From: Phytophthora sp. 'mugwort'
Lineage: Eukaryota > Oomycota > Peronosporomycetes > Peronosporales > Peronosporaceae
Assembly: GCA_033558025.1 (NCBI GenBank)
Contig: JAUCEF010000005.1
Span: forward strand, 930,001-994,000
Reading direction: 5' to 3'
DNA length: 64,000 bases
The notes beneath the pieces were generated by a model that saw nothing but the letters and a program-made list of their open reading frames with translations, was not told the DNA's origin and did not search any database. Positions within the stretch are counted from its first letter, which is position 1; every line of letters starts with the position of its first letter. Below, piece by piece: positions 22,627-34,460 of this stretch. The position numbers and the translations under genes are program-made.

Positions 22627-22699
22627 TCTCCTATAGCTCAGTTGGTAGAGCGTGCGGCTGTTAACCTCAAGGTCGCTGGTTCAAACCCAGCTGGGAGAG
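22627..22699 (+). tRNA. tRNA-Asn-GTT: tRNA-Asn(GTT), copy 31
   Basis: Step 746 bp: long spacer, six T, T at -113. Markers CGTTCTT. Counterpart of copy 1 at +22,202 bp. Confidence 0.97.
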
Positions 22700-23372
22700 C
22701 TTCTTTTGCGCCACGCACCATCAAATTACTGCCGTCGACTTGTCCTGCTTGTCACGCCTCTCTCGCGCTCTAGCACACAGTGCGCCCCTGACCCACTGCT
22801 TTGCTGCTTTTACCAACCCACGTTGGTGTCAACGAGATCGTTCTTCTACTAGACATGCTCAATCGGCACCGGGATTTCTGCTGCCGTCATGCATTTTCCG
22901 GCTCGTTTACTGGCTTCGGTGGCTGGCCTCGATCCCGCTGATCGCTGCTGGTGTTAGCGCTGGAGTCGCCTTACATTTGACGCTCTCACGGGAGTTGGTC
23001 GGCTATCAAGTGTCCGTGCCAAATCGGCCGCAGTTAGGATCGATGCAGTGGCGTGGGGGTCGCTATGTCGTGTCAAACTTTGTATGCTCTTGACCGCGAA
23101 AGGCGTTGTAAAGGTTGTGGTGGAGGCACGGTAACAGCATGTTGTGGTGTGTTTGGCAGTCGGTAGATGTGGTTAGCGCGTTTGAAGGTCCGTTGGCGTT
23201 TCGGGTCTACCAGTACCTTGGACGAGTAGGTGGATATAGAAGCGGGTGTGTAGCGGTACGTGAGGCCGCAGTATGTGTGATGAGCGCGTGGTGGCTTCTT
23301 GCCGTGTGTCGTTGTATGTGTTGTGAGAAATGCATTTTTTCGACGACGGTGTGGTGGGTAGCTTGTCGTGCT

Positions 23373-23445
23373 TCTCCTATAGCTCAGTTGGTAGAGCGTG
23401 CGGCTGTTAACCTCAAGGTCGCTGGTTCAAACCCAGCTGGGAGAG
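23373..23445 (+). tRNA. tRNA-Asn-GTT: tRNA-Asn(GTT), copy 32
   Basis: Step 746 bp: long spacer, six T. Markers TGTCTAT. Counterpart of copy 2. Confidence 0.97.
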
Positions 23446-24105
23446 CTTCTTTTGCGCCATGCACCATCAAATTACTGCCGTCGACTTGTCCTGCTTGTCA
23501 CGCCTCTCTCGCGCTCTAGCACACAGTGCGCCCCTGACCCACTGCTTTGCTGCTTTTACCAACCCACGTTGGTGTCAACGAGATCGTTCTTCTACTAGAC
23601 ATGCTCAATCGGCACCGGGATTTCTGCTGCCGTCATGCATTTTCCGGCTCGTTTACTGGCTTCGGTGGCTGGCCTCGATCCCGCTGATCGCTGCTGGTGT
23701 TAGCGCTGGAGTCGCCTTACATTCGACGCTCTCACGGGAGTTGGTCGGCTATCAAGTGTCCGTGCCAAATCGGCCGCAGTTAGGATCGATGCAGTGGCGT
23801 GGGGGTCGCTATGTTGAGTCAAACTTTGTATGCTCTTGACCGCGAAAGGCGTTGTAAAGGTTGTGGTGGAGGCACGGTAACAGCATGTTGTGGTGTGTTT
23901 GGCAGTCGGTAGATGTGGTTAGCGCGTTTGAAGGTCCGTTGGCCAGTACCTTGGACGAGTAGGTGGATATAGAAGCGGGTGTGTAGCGGTACGTGAGGCC
24001 GCAGTATGTGTGATGAGCGCGTGGTGGCTTCTTGCCGTGTGTCGTTGTATGTGTTGTGAGAAATGCATTTTTTCGACGACGGTGTGGTGGGTAGCTTGTC
24101 GTGCT

Positions 24106-24178
24106 TCTCCTATAGCTCAGTTGGTAGAGCGTGCGGCTGTTAACCTCAAGGTCGCTGGTTCAAACCCAGCTGGGAGAG
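24106..24178 (+). tRNA. tRNA-Asn-GTT: tRNA-Asn(GTT), copy 33
   Basis: Step 733 bp: short spacer, six T. Markers TGTTTAT. Counterpart of copy 3. Confidence 0.97.
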
Positions 24179-24837
24179 CTTCTTTTGCGCCATGCACCAT
24201 CAAATTACTGCCGTCGACTTGTCCTGCTTGTCACGCCTCTCTCGCGCTCTAGCACACAGTGCGCCCCTGACCCACTGCTTTGCTGCTTTTACCAACCCAC
24301 GTTGGTGTCAACGAGATCGTTCTTCTACTAGACATGCTCAATCGGCACCGGGATTTCTGCTGCCGTCATGCATTTTCCGGCTCGTTTACTGGCTTCGGTG
24401 GCTGGCCTCGATCCCGCTGATCGCTGCTGGTGTTAGCGCTGGAGTCGCCTTACATTTGACGCTCTCACGGGAGTTGGTCGGCTATCAAGTGTCCGTGCCA
24501 AATCGGCCGCAGTTAGGATCGATGCAGTGGCGTGGGGGTCGCTATGTTGAGTCAAACTTTGTATGCTCTTGACCGCGAAAGGCGTTGTAAAGGTTGTGGT
24601 GGAGGCACGGTAACAGCATGTTGTGGTGTGTTTGGCAGTCGGTAGATGTGGTTAGCGCGTTTGAAGGTCCGTTGGCCAGTACCTTGGACGAGTAGGTGGA
24701 TATAGAAGCGGGTGTGTAGCGGTACGTGAGGCCGCAGTATGTGTGATGAGCGCGTGGTGGCTTCTTGCCGTGTGTCGTTGTATGTGTTGTGAGAAATGCA
24801 TTTTTCGACGACGGTGTGGTGGGTAGCTTGTCGTGCT

Positions 24838-24910
24838 TCTCCTATAGCTCAGTTGGTAGAGCGTGCGGCTGTTAACCTCAAGGTCGCTGGTTCAAACCCA
24901 GCTGGGAGAG
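24838..24910 (+). tRNA. tRNA-Asn-GTT: tRNA-Asn(GTT), copy 34
   Basis: Step 732 bp: short spacer, five T. Markers TATTTAT. Counterpart of copy 4. Confidence 0.97.
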
Positions 24911-25582
24911 CTTCTTTTGCGCCATGCACCATCAAATTACTGCCGTCGACTTGTCCTGCTTATCACGCCTCTCTCGCGCTCTAGCACACAGTGCGCCCCT
25001 GACCCACTGCTTTGCTGCTTTTACCAACCCACGTTGGTGTCAACGAGATCGTTCTTCTACTAGACATGCTCAATCGGCACCGGGATTTCTGCTGCCGTCA
25101 TGCATTTTCCGGCTCGTTTACTGGCTTCGGTGGCTGGCCTCGATCCCGCTGATCGCTGCTGGTGTTAGCGCTGGAGTCGCCTTACATTTGACGCTCTCAC
25201 GGGAGTTGGTCGGCTATCAAGTGTCCGTGCCAAATCGGCCGCAGTTAGGATCGATGCAGTGGCGTGGGGGTCGCTATGTTGAGTCAAACTTTGTATGCTC
25301 TTGACCGCGAAAGGCGTTGTAAAGGTTGTGGTGGAGGCACGGTAACAGCATGTTGTGGTGTGTTTGGCAGTCGGTAGATGTGGTTAGCGCGTTTGAAGGT
25401 CCGTTGGCGTTTCGGGTCTACCAGTACCTTGGACGAGTAGGTGGATATAGAAGCGGGTGTGTAGCGGTACGTGAGGCCGCAGTATGTGTGATGAGCGCGT
25501 GGTGGCTTCTTGCCGTGTGTCGTTGTATGTGTTGTGAGAAATGCATTTTTCGACGACGGTGTGGTGGGTAGCTTGTCGTGCT

Positions 25583-25655
25583 TCTCCTATAGCTCAGTTG
25601 GTAGAGCGTGCGGCTGTTAACCTCAAGGTCGCTGGTTCAAACCCAGCTGGGAGAG
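25583..25655 (+). tRNA. tRNA-Asn-GTT: tRNA-Asn(GTT), copy 35
   Basis: Step 745 bp: long spacer, five T. Markers TATTCTT. Counterpart of copy 5. Confidence 0.97.
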
Positions 25656-26327
25656 CTTCTTTTGCGCCATGCACCATCAAATTACTGCCGTCGACTTGTC
25701 CTGCTTATCACGCCTCTCTCGCGCTCTAGCACACAGTGCGCCCCTGACCCACTGCTTTGCTGCTTTTACCAACCCACGTTGGTGTCAACGAGATCGTTCT
25801 TCTACTAGACATGCTCAATCGGCACCGGGATTTCTGCTGCCGTCATGCATTTTCCGGCTCGTTTACTGGCTTCGGTGGCTGGCCTCGATCCCGCTGATCG
25901 CTGCTGGTGTTAGCGCTGGAGTCGCCTTACATTTGACGCTCTCACGGGAGTTGGTCGGCTATCAAGTGTCCGTGCCAAATCGGCCGCAGTTAGGATCGAT
26001 GCAGTGGCGTGGGGGTCGCTATGTCGTGTCAAACTTTGTATGCTCTTGACCGCGAAAGGCGTTGTAAAGGTTGTGGTGGAGGCACGGTAACAGCATGTTG
26101 TGGTGTGTTTGGCAGTCGGTAGATGTGGTTAGCGCGTTTGAAGGTCCGTTGGCGTTTCGGGTCTACCAGTACCTTGGACGAGTAGGTGGATATAGAAGCG
26201 GGTGTGTAGCGGTACGTGAGGCCGCAGTATGTGTGATGAGCGCGTGGTGGCTTCTTGCCGTGTGTCGTTGTATGTGTTGTGAGAAATGCATTTTTCGACG
26301 ACGGTGTGGTGGGTAGCTTGTCGTGCT

Positions 26328-26400
26328 TCTCCTATAGCTCAGTTGGTAGAGCGTGCGGCTGTTAACCTCAAGGTCGCTGGTTCAAACCCAGCTGGGAGAG
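26328..26400 (+). tRNA. tRNA-Asn-GTT: tRNA-Asn(GTT), copy 36
   Basis: Step 745 bp: long spacer, five T. Markers TATTTAT. Counterpart of copy 6. Confidence 0.97.
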
Positions 26401-27072
26401 CTTCTTTTGCGCCATGCACCATCAAATTACTGCCGTCGACTTGTCCTGCTTATCACGCCTCTCTCGCGCTCTAGCACACAGTGCGCCCCTGACCCACTGC
26501 TTTGCTGCTTTTACCAACCCACGTTGGTGTCAACGAGATCGTTCTTCTACTAGACATGCTCAATCGGCACCGGGATTTCTGCTGCCGTCATGCATTTTCC
26601 GGCTCGTTTACTGGCTTCGGTGGCTGGCCTCGATCCCGCTGATCGCTGCTGGTGTTAGCGCTGGAGTCGCCTTACATTTGACGCTCTCACGGGAGTTGGT
26701 CGGCTATCAAGTGTCCGTGCCAAATCGGCCGCAGTTAGGATCGATGCAGTGGCGTGGGGGTCGCTATGTTGAGTCAAACTTTGTATGCTCTTGACCGCGA
26801 AAGGCGTTGTAAAGGTTGTGGTGGAGGCACGGTAACAGCATGTTGTGGTGTGTTTGGCAGTCGGTAGATGTGGTTAGCGCGTTTGAAGGTCCGTTGGCGT
26901 TTCGGGTCTACCAGTACCTTGGACGAGTAGGTGGATATAGAAGCGGGTGTGTAGCGGTACGTGAGGCCGCAGTATGTGTGATGAGCGCGTGGTGGCTTCT
27001 TGCCGTGTGTCGTTGTATGTGTTGTGAGAAATGCATTTTTCGACGACGGTGTGGTGGGTAGCTTGTCGTGCT

Positions 27073-27145
27073 TCTCCTATAGCTCAGTTGGTAGAGCGTG
27101 CGGCTGTTAACCTCAAGGTCGCTGGTTCAAACCCAGCTGGGAGAG
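27073..27145 (+). tRNA. tRNA-Asn-GTT: tRNA-Asn(GTT), copy 37
   Basis: Step 745 bp: long spacer, five T. Markers TATTCTT. Counterpart of copy 7. Confidence 0.97.
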
Positions 27146-27804
27146 CTTCTTTTGCGCCATGCACCATCAAATTACTGCCGTCGACTTGTCCTGCTTATCA
27201 CGCCTCTCTCGCGCTCTAGCACACAGTGCGCCCCTGACCCACTGCTTTGCTGCTTTTACCAACCCACGTTGGTGTCAACGAGATCGTTCTTCTACTAGAC
27301 ATGCTCAATCGGCACCGGGATTTCTGCTGCCGTCATGCATTTTCCGGCTCGTTTACTGGCTTCGGTGGCTGGCCTCGATCCCGCTGATCGCTGCTGGTGT
27401 TAGCGCTGGAGTCGCCTTACATTTGACGCTCTCACGGGAGTTGGTCGGCTATCAAGTGTCCGTGCCAAATCGGCCGCAGTTAGGATCGATGCAGTGGCGT
27501 GGGGGTCGCTATGTCGTGTCAAACTTTGTATGCTCTTGACCGCGAAAGGCGTTGTAAAGGTTGTGGTGGAGGCACGGTAACAGCATGTTGTGGTGTGTTT
27601 GGCAGTCGGTAGATGTGGTTAGCGCGTTTGAAGGTCCGTTGGCCAGTACCTTGGACGAGTAGGTGGATATAGAAGCGGGTGTGTAGCGGTACGTGAGGCC
27701 GCAGTATGTGTGATGAGCGCGTGGTGGCTTCTTGCCGTGTGTCGTTGTATGTGTTGTGAGAAATGCATTTTTCGACGACAGTGTGGTGGGTAGCTTGTCG
27801 TGCT

Positions 27805-27877
27805 TCTCCTATAGCTCAGTTGGTAGAGCGTGCGGCTGTTAACCTCAAGGTCGCTGGTTCAAACCCAGCTGGGAGAG
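27805..27877 (+). tRNA. tRNA-Asn-GTT: tRNA-Asn(GTT), copy 38
   Basis: Step 732 bp: short spacer, five T, A at -25. Markers CATTCTT. Counterpart of copy 8. Confidence 0.97.
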
Positions 27878-28536
27878 CTTCTTTTGCGCCACGCACCATC
27901 AAATTACTGCCGTCGACTTGTCCTGCTTATCACGCCTCTCTCGCGCTCTAGCACACAGTGCGCCCCTGACCCACTGCTTTGCTGCTTTTACCAACCCACG
28001 TTGGTGTCAACGAGATCGTTCTTCTACTAGACATGCTCAATCGGCACCGGGATTTCTGCTGCCGTCATGCATTTTCCGGCTCGTTTACTGGCTTCGGTGG
28101 CTGGCCTCGATCCCGCTGATCGCTGCTGGTGTTAGCGCTGGAGTCGCCTTACATTTGACGCTCTCACGGGAGTTGGTCGGCTATCAAGTGTCCGTGCCAA
28201 ATCGGCCGCAGTTAGGATCGATGCAGTGGCGTGGGGGTCGCTATGTCGTGTCAAACTTTGTATGCTCTTGACCGCGAAAGGCGTTGTAAAGGTTGTGGTG
28301 GAGGCACGGTAACAGCATGTTGTGGTGTGTTTGGCAGTCGGTAGATGTGGTTAGCGCGTTTGAAGGTCCGTTGGCCAGTACCTTGGACGAGTAGGTGGAT
28401 ATAGAAGCGGGTGTGTAGCGGTACGTGAGGCCGCAGTATGTGTGATGAGCGCGTGGTGGCTTCTTGCCGTGTGTCGTTGTATGTGTTGTGAGAAATGCAT
28501 TTTTCGGCGACAGTGTGGTGGGTAGCTTGTCGTGCT

Positions 28537-28609
28537 TCTCCTATAGCTCAGTTGGTAGAGCGTGCGGCTGTTAACCTCAAGGTCGCTGGTTCAAACCCAG
28601 CTGGGAGAG
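28537..28609 (+). tRNA. tRNA-Asn-GTT: tRNA-Asn(GTT), copy 39
   Basis: Step 732 bp: short spacer, five T, G at -30, A at -25. Markers CGTTCTT. Counterpart of copy 9. Confidence 0.97.
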
Positions 28610-29268
28610 CTTCTTTTGCGCCACGCACCATCAAATTACTGCCGTCGACTTGTCCTGCTTGTCACGCCTCTCTCGCGCTCTAGCACACAGTGCGCCCCTG
28701 ACCCACTGCTTTGCTGCTTTTACCAACCCACGTTGGTGTCAACGAGATCGTTCTTCTACTAGACATGCTCAATCGGCACCGGGATTTCTGCTGCCGTCAT
28801 GCATTTTCCGGCTCGTTTACTGGCTTCGGTGGCTGGCCTCGATCCCGCTGATCGCTGCTGGTGTTAGCGCTGGAGTCGCCTTACATTTGACGCTCTCACG
28901 GGAGTTGGTCGGCTATCAAGTGTCCGTGCCAAATCGGCCGCAGTTAGGATCGATGCAGTGGCGTGGGGGTCGCTATGTCGTGTCAAACTTTGTATGCTCT
29001 TGACCGCGAAAGGCGTTGTAAAGGTTGTGGTGGAGGCACGGTAACAGCATGTTGTGGTGTGTTTGGCAGTCGGTAGATGTGGTTAGCGCGTTTGAAGGTC
29101 CGTTGGCCAGTACCTTGGACGAGTAGGTGGATATAGAAGCGGGTGTGTAGCGGTACGTGAGGCCGCAGTATGTGTGATGAGCGCGTGGTGGCTTCTTGCC
29201 GTGTGTCGTTGTATGTGTTGTGAGAAATGCATTTTTCGACGACAGTGTGGTGGGTAGCTTGTCGTGCT

Positions 29269-29341
29269 TCTCCTATAGCTCAGTTGGTAGAGCGTGCGGC
29301 TGTTAACCTCAAGGTCGCTGGTTCAAACCCAGCTGGGAGAG
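29269..29341 (+). tRNA. tRNA-Asn-GTT: tRNA-Asn(GTT), copy 40
   Basis: Step 732 bp: short spacer, five T, A at -25. Markers CATTCTT, the type of copies 8, 38 and 46. The match to copy 10 ends just upstream. Confidence 0.97.
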
Positions 29342-30001
29342 CTTCTTTTGCGCCACGCACCATCAAATTACTGCCGTCGACTTGTCCTGCTTATCACGCC
29401 TCTCTCGCGCTCTAGCACACAGTGCGCCCCTGACCCACTGCTTTGCTGCTTTTACCAACCCACGTTGGTGTCAACGAGATCGTTCTTCTACTAGACATGC
29501 TCAATCGGCACCGGGATTTCTGCTGCCGTCATGCATTTTCCGGCTCGTTTACTGGCTTCGGTGGCTGGCCTCGATCCCGCTGATCGCTGCTGGTGTTAGC
29601 GCTGGAGTCGCCTTACATTTGACGCTCTCACGGGAGTTGGTCGGCTATCAAGTGTCCGTGCCAAATCGGCCGCAGTTAGGATCGATGCAGTGGCGTGGGG
29701 GTCGCTATGTCGTGTCAAACTTTGTATGCTCTTGACCGCGAAAGGCGTTGTAAAGGTTGTGGTGGAGGCACGGTAACAGCATGTTGTGGTGTGTTTGGCA
29801 GTCGGTAGATGTGGTTAGCGCGTTTGAAGGTCCGTTGGCCAGTACCTTGGACGAGTAGGTGGATATAGAAGCGGGTGTGTAGCGGTACGTGAGGCCGCAG
29901 TATGTGTGATGAGCGCGTGGTGGCTTCTTGCCGTGTGTCGTTGTATGTGTTGTGAGAAATGCATTTTTTCGACGACGGTGTGGTGGGTAGCTTGTCGTGC
30001 T

Positions 30002-30074
30002 TCTCCTATAGCTCAGTTGGTAGAGCGTGCGGCTGTTAACCTCAAGGTCGCTGGTTCAAACCCAGCTGGGAGAG
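30002..30074 (+). tRNA. tRNA-Asn-GTT: tRNA-Asn(GTT), copy 41
   Basis: Step 733 bp: short spacer, six T. Markers TATTCTT. Confidence 0.97.
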
Positions 30075-30733
30075 CTTCTTTTGCGCCATGCACCATCAAA
30101 TTACTGCCGTCGACTTGTCCTGCTTATCACGCCTCTCTCGCGCTCTAGCACACAGTGCGCCCCTGACCCACTGCTTTGCTGCTTTTACCAACCCACGTTG
30201 GTGTCAACGAGATCGTTCTTCTACTAGACATGCTCAATCGGCACCGGGATTTCTGCTGCCGTCATGCATTTTCCGGCTCGTTTACTGGCTTCGGTGGCTG
30301 GCCTCGATCCCGCTGATCGCTGCTGGTGTTAGCGCTGGAGTCGCCTTACATTTGACGCTCTCACGGGAGTTGGTCGGCTATCAAGTGTCCGTGCCAAATC
30401 GGCCGCAGTTAGGATCGATGCAGTGGCGTGGGGGTCGCTATGTCGTGTCAAACTTTGTATGCTCTTGACCGCGAAAGGCGTTGTAAAGGTTGTGGTGGAG
30501 GCACGGTAACAGCATGTTGTGGTGTGTTTGGCAGTCGGTAGATGTGGTTAGCGCGTTTGAAGGTCCGTTGGCCAGTACCTTGGACGAGTAGGTGGATATA
30601 GAAGCGGGTGTGTAGCGGTACGTGAGGCCGCAGTATGTGTGATGAGCGCGTGGTGGCTTCTTGCCGTGTGTCGTTGTATGTGTTGTGAGAAATGCATTTT
30701 TCGACGACGGTGTGGTGGGTAGCTTGTCGTTCT

Positions 30734-30806
30734 TCTCCTATAGCTCAGTTGGTAGAGCGTGCGGCTGTTAACCTCAAGGTCGCTGGTTCAAACCCAGCTG
30801 GGAGAG
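30734..30806 (+). tRNA. tRNA-Asn-GTT: tRNA-Asn(GTT), copy 42
   Basis: Step 732 bp: short spacer, five T, T at -3 as in copy 11. The trailing spacer carries the 6-bp deletion (near 31130). Markers CGGCCTT, the last three shifted. A mosaic of copy 11 and copy 22 features. Confidence 0.97.
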
Positions 30807-31459
30807 CTTCTTTTGCGCCACGCACCATCAAATTACTGCCGTCGACTTGTCCTGCTTGTCACGCCTCTCTCGCGCTCTAGCACACAGTGCGCCCCTGACC
30901 CACTGCTTTGCTGCTTTTACCAACCCACGTTGGTGGCAACGAGATCGTTCTTCTACTAGACATGCTCAATCGGCACCGGGATTTCTGCTGCCGTCATGCA
31001 TTTTCCGGCTCGTTTACTGGCTTCGGTGGCTGGCCTCGATCCCGCTGATCGCTGCTGGTGTTAGCGCTGGAGTCGCCTTACATTCGACGCTCTCACGGGA
31101 GTTGGTCGGCTATCAAGTGTCCGTGCCAACGCAGTTAGGATCGATGCAGTGGCGTGGGGGTCGCTATGTCGTGTCAAACTTTGTATGCTCTTGACCGCGA
31201 AAGGCGTTGTAAAGGTTGTGGTGGAGGCACGGTAACAGCATGTTGTGGTGTGTTTGGCAGTCGGTAGATGTGGTTAGCGCGTTTGAAGGTCCGTTGGCCA
31301 GTACCTTGGACGAGTAGGTGGATATAGAAGCGGGTGTGTAGCGGTACGTGAGGCCGCAGTATGTGTGATGAGCGCGTGGTGGCTTCTTGCCGTGTGTCGT
31401 TGTATGTGTTGTGAGAAATGCATTTTTCGACGACGGTGTGGTGGGTAGCTTGTCGTGCT

Positions 31460-31532
31460 TCTCCTATAGCTCAGTTGGTAGAGCGTGCGGCTGTTAACCT
31501 CAAGGTCGCTGGTTCAAACCCAGCTGGGAGAG
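31460..31532 (+). tRNA. tRNA-Asn-GTT: tRNA-Asn(GTT), copy 43
   Basis: Step 726 bp: short spacer, five T, minus 6 bp; the shortest tRNA-bearing interval in the window. Markers CGTCCTT, as copy 10. Confidence 0.97.
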
Positions 31533-32191
31533 CTTCTTTTGCGCCACGCACCATCAAATTACTGCCGTCGACTTGTCCTGCTTGTCACGCCTCTCTCGCG
31601 CTCTAGCACACAGTGCGCCCCTGACCCACTGCTTTGCTGCTTTTACCAACCCACGTTGGTGTCAACGAGATCGTTCTTCTACTAGACATGCTCAATCGGC
31701 ACCGGGATTTCTGCTGCCGTCATGCATTTTCCGGCTCGTTTACTGGCTTCGGTGGCTGGCCTCGATCCCGCTGATCGCTGCTGGTGTTAGCGCTGGAGTC
31801 GCCTTACATTCGACGCTCTCACGGGAGTTGGTCGGCTATCAAGTGTCCGTGCCAAATCGGCCGCAGTTAGGATCGATGCAGTGGCGTGGGGGTCGCTATG
31901 TCGTGTCAAACTTTGTATGCTCTTGACCGCGAAAGGCGTTGTAAAGGTTGTGGTGGAGGCACGGTAACAGCATGTTGTGGTGTGTTTGGCAGTCGGTAGA
32001 TGTGGTTAGCGCGTTTGAAGGTCCGTTGGCCAGTACCTTGGACGAGTAGGTGGATATAGAAGCGGGTGTGTAGCGGTACGTGAGGCCGCAGTATGTGTGA
32101 TGAGCGCGTGGTGGCTTCTTGCCGTGTGTCGTTGTATGTGTTGTGAGAAATGCATTTTTCGACGACAGTGTGGTGGGTAGCTTGTCGTGCT

Positions 32192-32264
32192 TCTCCTATA
32201 GCTCAGTTGGTAGAGCGTGCGGCTGTTAACCTCAAGGTCGCTGGTTCAAACCCAGCTGGGAGAG
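32192..32264 (+). tRNA. tRNA-Asn-GTT: tRNA-Asn(GTT), copy 44
   Basis: Step 732 bp: short spacer, five T, A at -25. Markers CATCCTT. Confidence 0.97.
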
Positions 32265-32923
32265 CTTCTTTTGCGCCACGCACCATCAAATTACTGCCGT
32301 CGACTTGTCCTGCTTATCACGCCTCTCTCGCGCTCTAGCACACAGTGCGCCCCTGACCCACTGCTTTGCTGCTTTTACCAACCCACGTTGGTGTCAACGA
32401 GATCGTTCTTCTACTAGACATGCTCAATCGGCACCGGGATTTCTGCTGCCGTCATGCATTTTCCGGCTCGTTTACTGGCTTCGGTGGCTGGCCTCGATCC
32501 CGCTGATCGCTGCTGGTGTTAGCGCTGGAGTCGCCTTACATTCGACGCTCTCACGGGAGTTGGTCGGCTATCAAGTGTCCGTGCCAAATCGGCCGCAGTT
32601 AGGATCGATGCAGTGGCGTGGGGGTCGCTATGTCGTGTCAAACTTTGTATGCTCTTGACCGCGAAAGGCGTTGTAAAGGTTGTGGTGGAGGCACGGTAAC
32701 AGCATGTTGTGGTGTGTTTGGCAGTCGGTAGATGTGGTTAGCGCGTTTGAAGGTCCGTTGGCCAGTACCTTGGACGAGTAGGTGGATATAGAAGCGGGTG
32801 TGTAGCGGTACGTGAGGCCGCAGTATGTGTGATGAGCGCGTGGTGGCTTCTTGCCGTGTGTCGTTGTATGTGTTGTGAGAAATGCATTTTTCGACGACGG
32901 TGTGGTGGGTAGCTTGTCGTGCT

Positions 32924-32996
32924 TCTCCTATAGCTCAGTTGGTAGAGCGTGCGGCTGTTAACCTCAAGGTCGCTGGTTCAAACCCAGCTGGGAGAG
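32924..32996 (+). tRNA. tRNA-Asn-GTT: tRNA-Asn(GTT), copy 45
   Basis: Step 732 bp: short spacer, five T. Markers TATCCTT. Copies 42-45 form the largest cluster of +279 C. Confidence 0.97.
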
Positions 32997-33655
32997 CTTC
33001 TTTTGCGCCATGCACCATCAAATTACTGCCGTCGACTTGTCCTGCTTATCACGCCTCTCTCGCGCTCTAGCACACAGTGCGCCCCTGACCCACTGCTTTG
33101 CTGCTTTTACCAACCCACGTTGGTGTCAACGAGATCGTTCTTCTACTAGACATGCTCAATCGGCACCGGGATTTCTGCTGCCGTCATGCATTTTCCGGCT
33201 CGTTTACTGGCTTCGGTGGCTGGCCTCGATCCCGCTGATCGCTGCTGGTGTTAGCGCTGGAGTCGCCTTACATTCGACGCTCTCACGGGAGTTGGTCGGC
33301 TATCAAGTGTCCGTGCCAAATCGGCCGCAGTTAGGATCGATGCAGTGGCGTGGGGGTCGCTATGTCGTGTCAAACTTTGTATGCTCTTGACCGCGAAAGG
33401 CGTTGTAAAGGTTGTGGTGGAGGCACGGTAACAGCATGTTGTGGTGTGTTTGGCAGTCGGTAGATGTGGTTAGCGCGTTTGAAGGTCCGTTGGCCAGTAC
33501 CTTGGACGAGTAGGTGGATATAGAAGCGGGTGTGTAGCGGTACGTGAGGCCGCAGTATGTGTGATGAGCGCGTGGTGGCTTCTTGCCGTGTGTCGTTGTA
33601 TGTGTTGTGAGAAATGCATTTTTCGACGACAGTGTGGTGGGTAGCTTGTCGTGCT

Positions 33656-33728
33656 TCTCCTATAGCTCAGTTGGTAGAGCGTGCGGCTGTTAACCTCAAG
33701 GTCGCTGGTTCAAACCCAGCTGGGAGAG
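33656..33728 (+). tRNA. tRNA-Asn-GTT: tRNA-Asn(GTT), copy 46
   Basis: Step 732 bp: short spacer, five T, A at -25. Markers CATTCTT. Private C-to-T at 34133 in the trailing spacer. Last copy with A at +52. Confidence 0.97.
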
Positions 33729-34387
33729 CTTCTTTTGCGCCACGCACCATCAAATTACTGCCGTCGACTTGTCCTGCTTATCACGCCTCTCTCGCGCTCT
33801 AGCACACAGTGCGCCCCTGACCCACTGCTTTGCTGCTTTTACCAACCCACGTTGGTGTCAACGAGATCGTTCTTCTACTAGACATGCTCAATCGGCACCG
33901 GGATTTCTGCTGCCGTCATGCATTTTCCGGCTCGTTTACTGGCTTCGGTGGCTGGCCTCGATCCCGCTGATCGCTGCTGGTGTTAGCGCTGGAGTCGCCT
34001 TACATTTGACGCTCTCACGGGAGTTGGTCGGCTATCAAGTGTCCGTGCCAAATCGGCCGCAGTTAGGATCGATGCAGTGGCGTGGGGGTCGCTATGTCGT
34101 GTCAAACTTTGTATGCTCTTGACCGCGAAAGGTGTTGTAAAGGTTGTGGTGGAGGCACGGTAACAGCATGTTGTGGTGTGTTTGGCAGTCGGTAGATGTG
34201 GTTAGCGCGTTTGAAGGTCCGTTGGCCAGTACCTTGGACGAGTAGGTGGATATAGAAGCGGGTGTGTAGCGGTACGTGAGGCCGCAGTATGTGTGATGAG
34301 CGCGTGGTGGCTTCTTGCCGTGTGTCGTTGTATGTGTTGTGAGAAATGCATTTTTCGATGACGGTGTGGTGGGTAGCTTGTCGTGCT

Positions 34388-34460
34388 TCTCCTATAGCTC
34401 AGTTGGTAGAGCGTGCGGCTGTTAACCTCAAGGTCGCTGGTTCAAACCCAGCTGGGAGAG
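34388..34460 (+). tRNA. tRNA-Asn-GTT: tRNA-Asn(GTT), copy 47
   Basis: Step 732 bp: short spacer, five T, T at -29 (only here and in copy 48). Markers CGTTCTT. Confidence 0.97.

Larger units (their letters stand above)
22203..29243 (+). repeat. Higher-order repeat block, right copy
   Basis: Copies 31-39 match copies 1-9 at a constant offset of 22,202 bp, including the rare -113 T of copy 31, the +279 C of copy 32, the 733-bp step before copy 33 and the -30 G of copy 39. The correspondence stops within the unit of copy 40. Confidence 0.85.
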
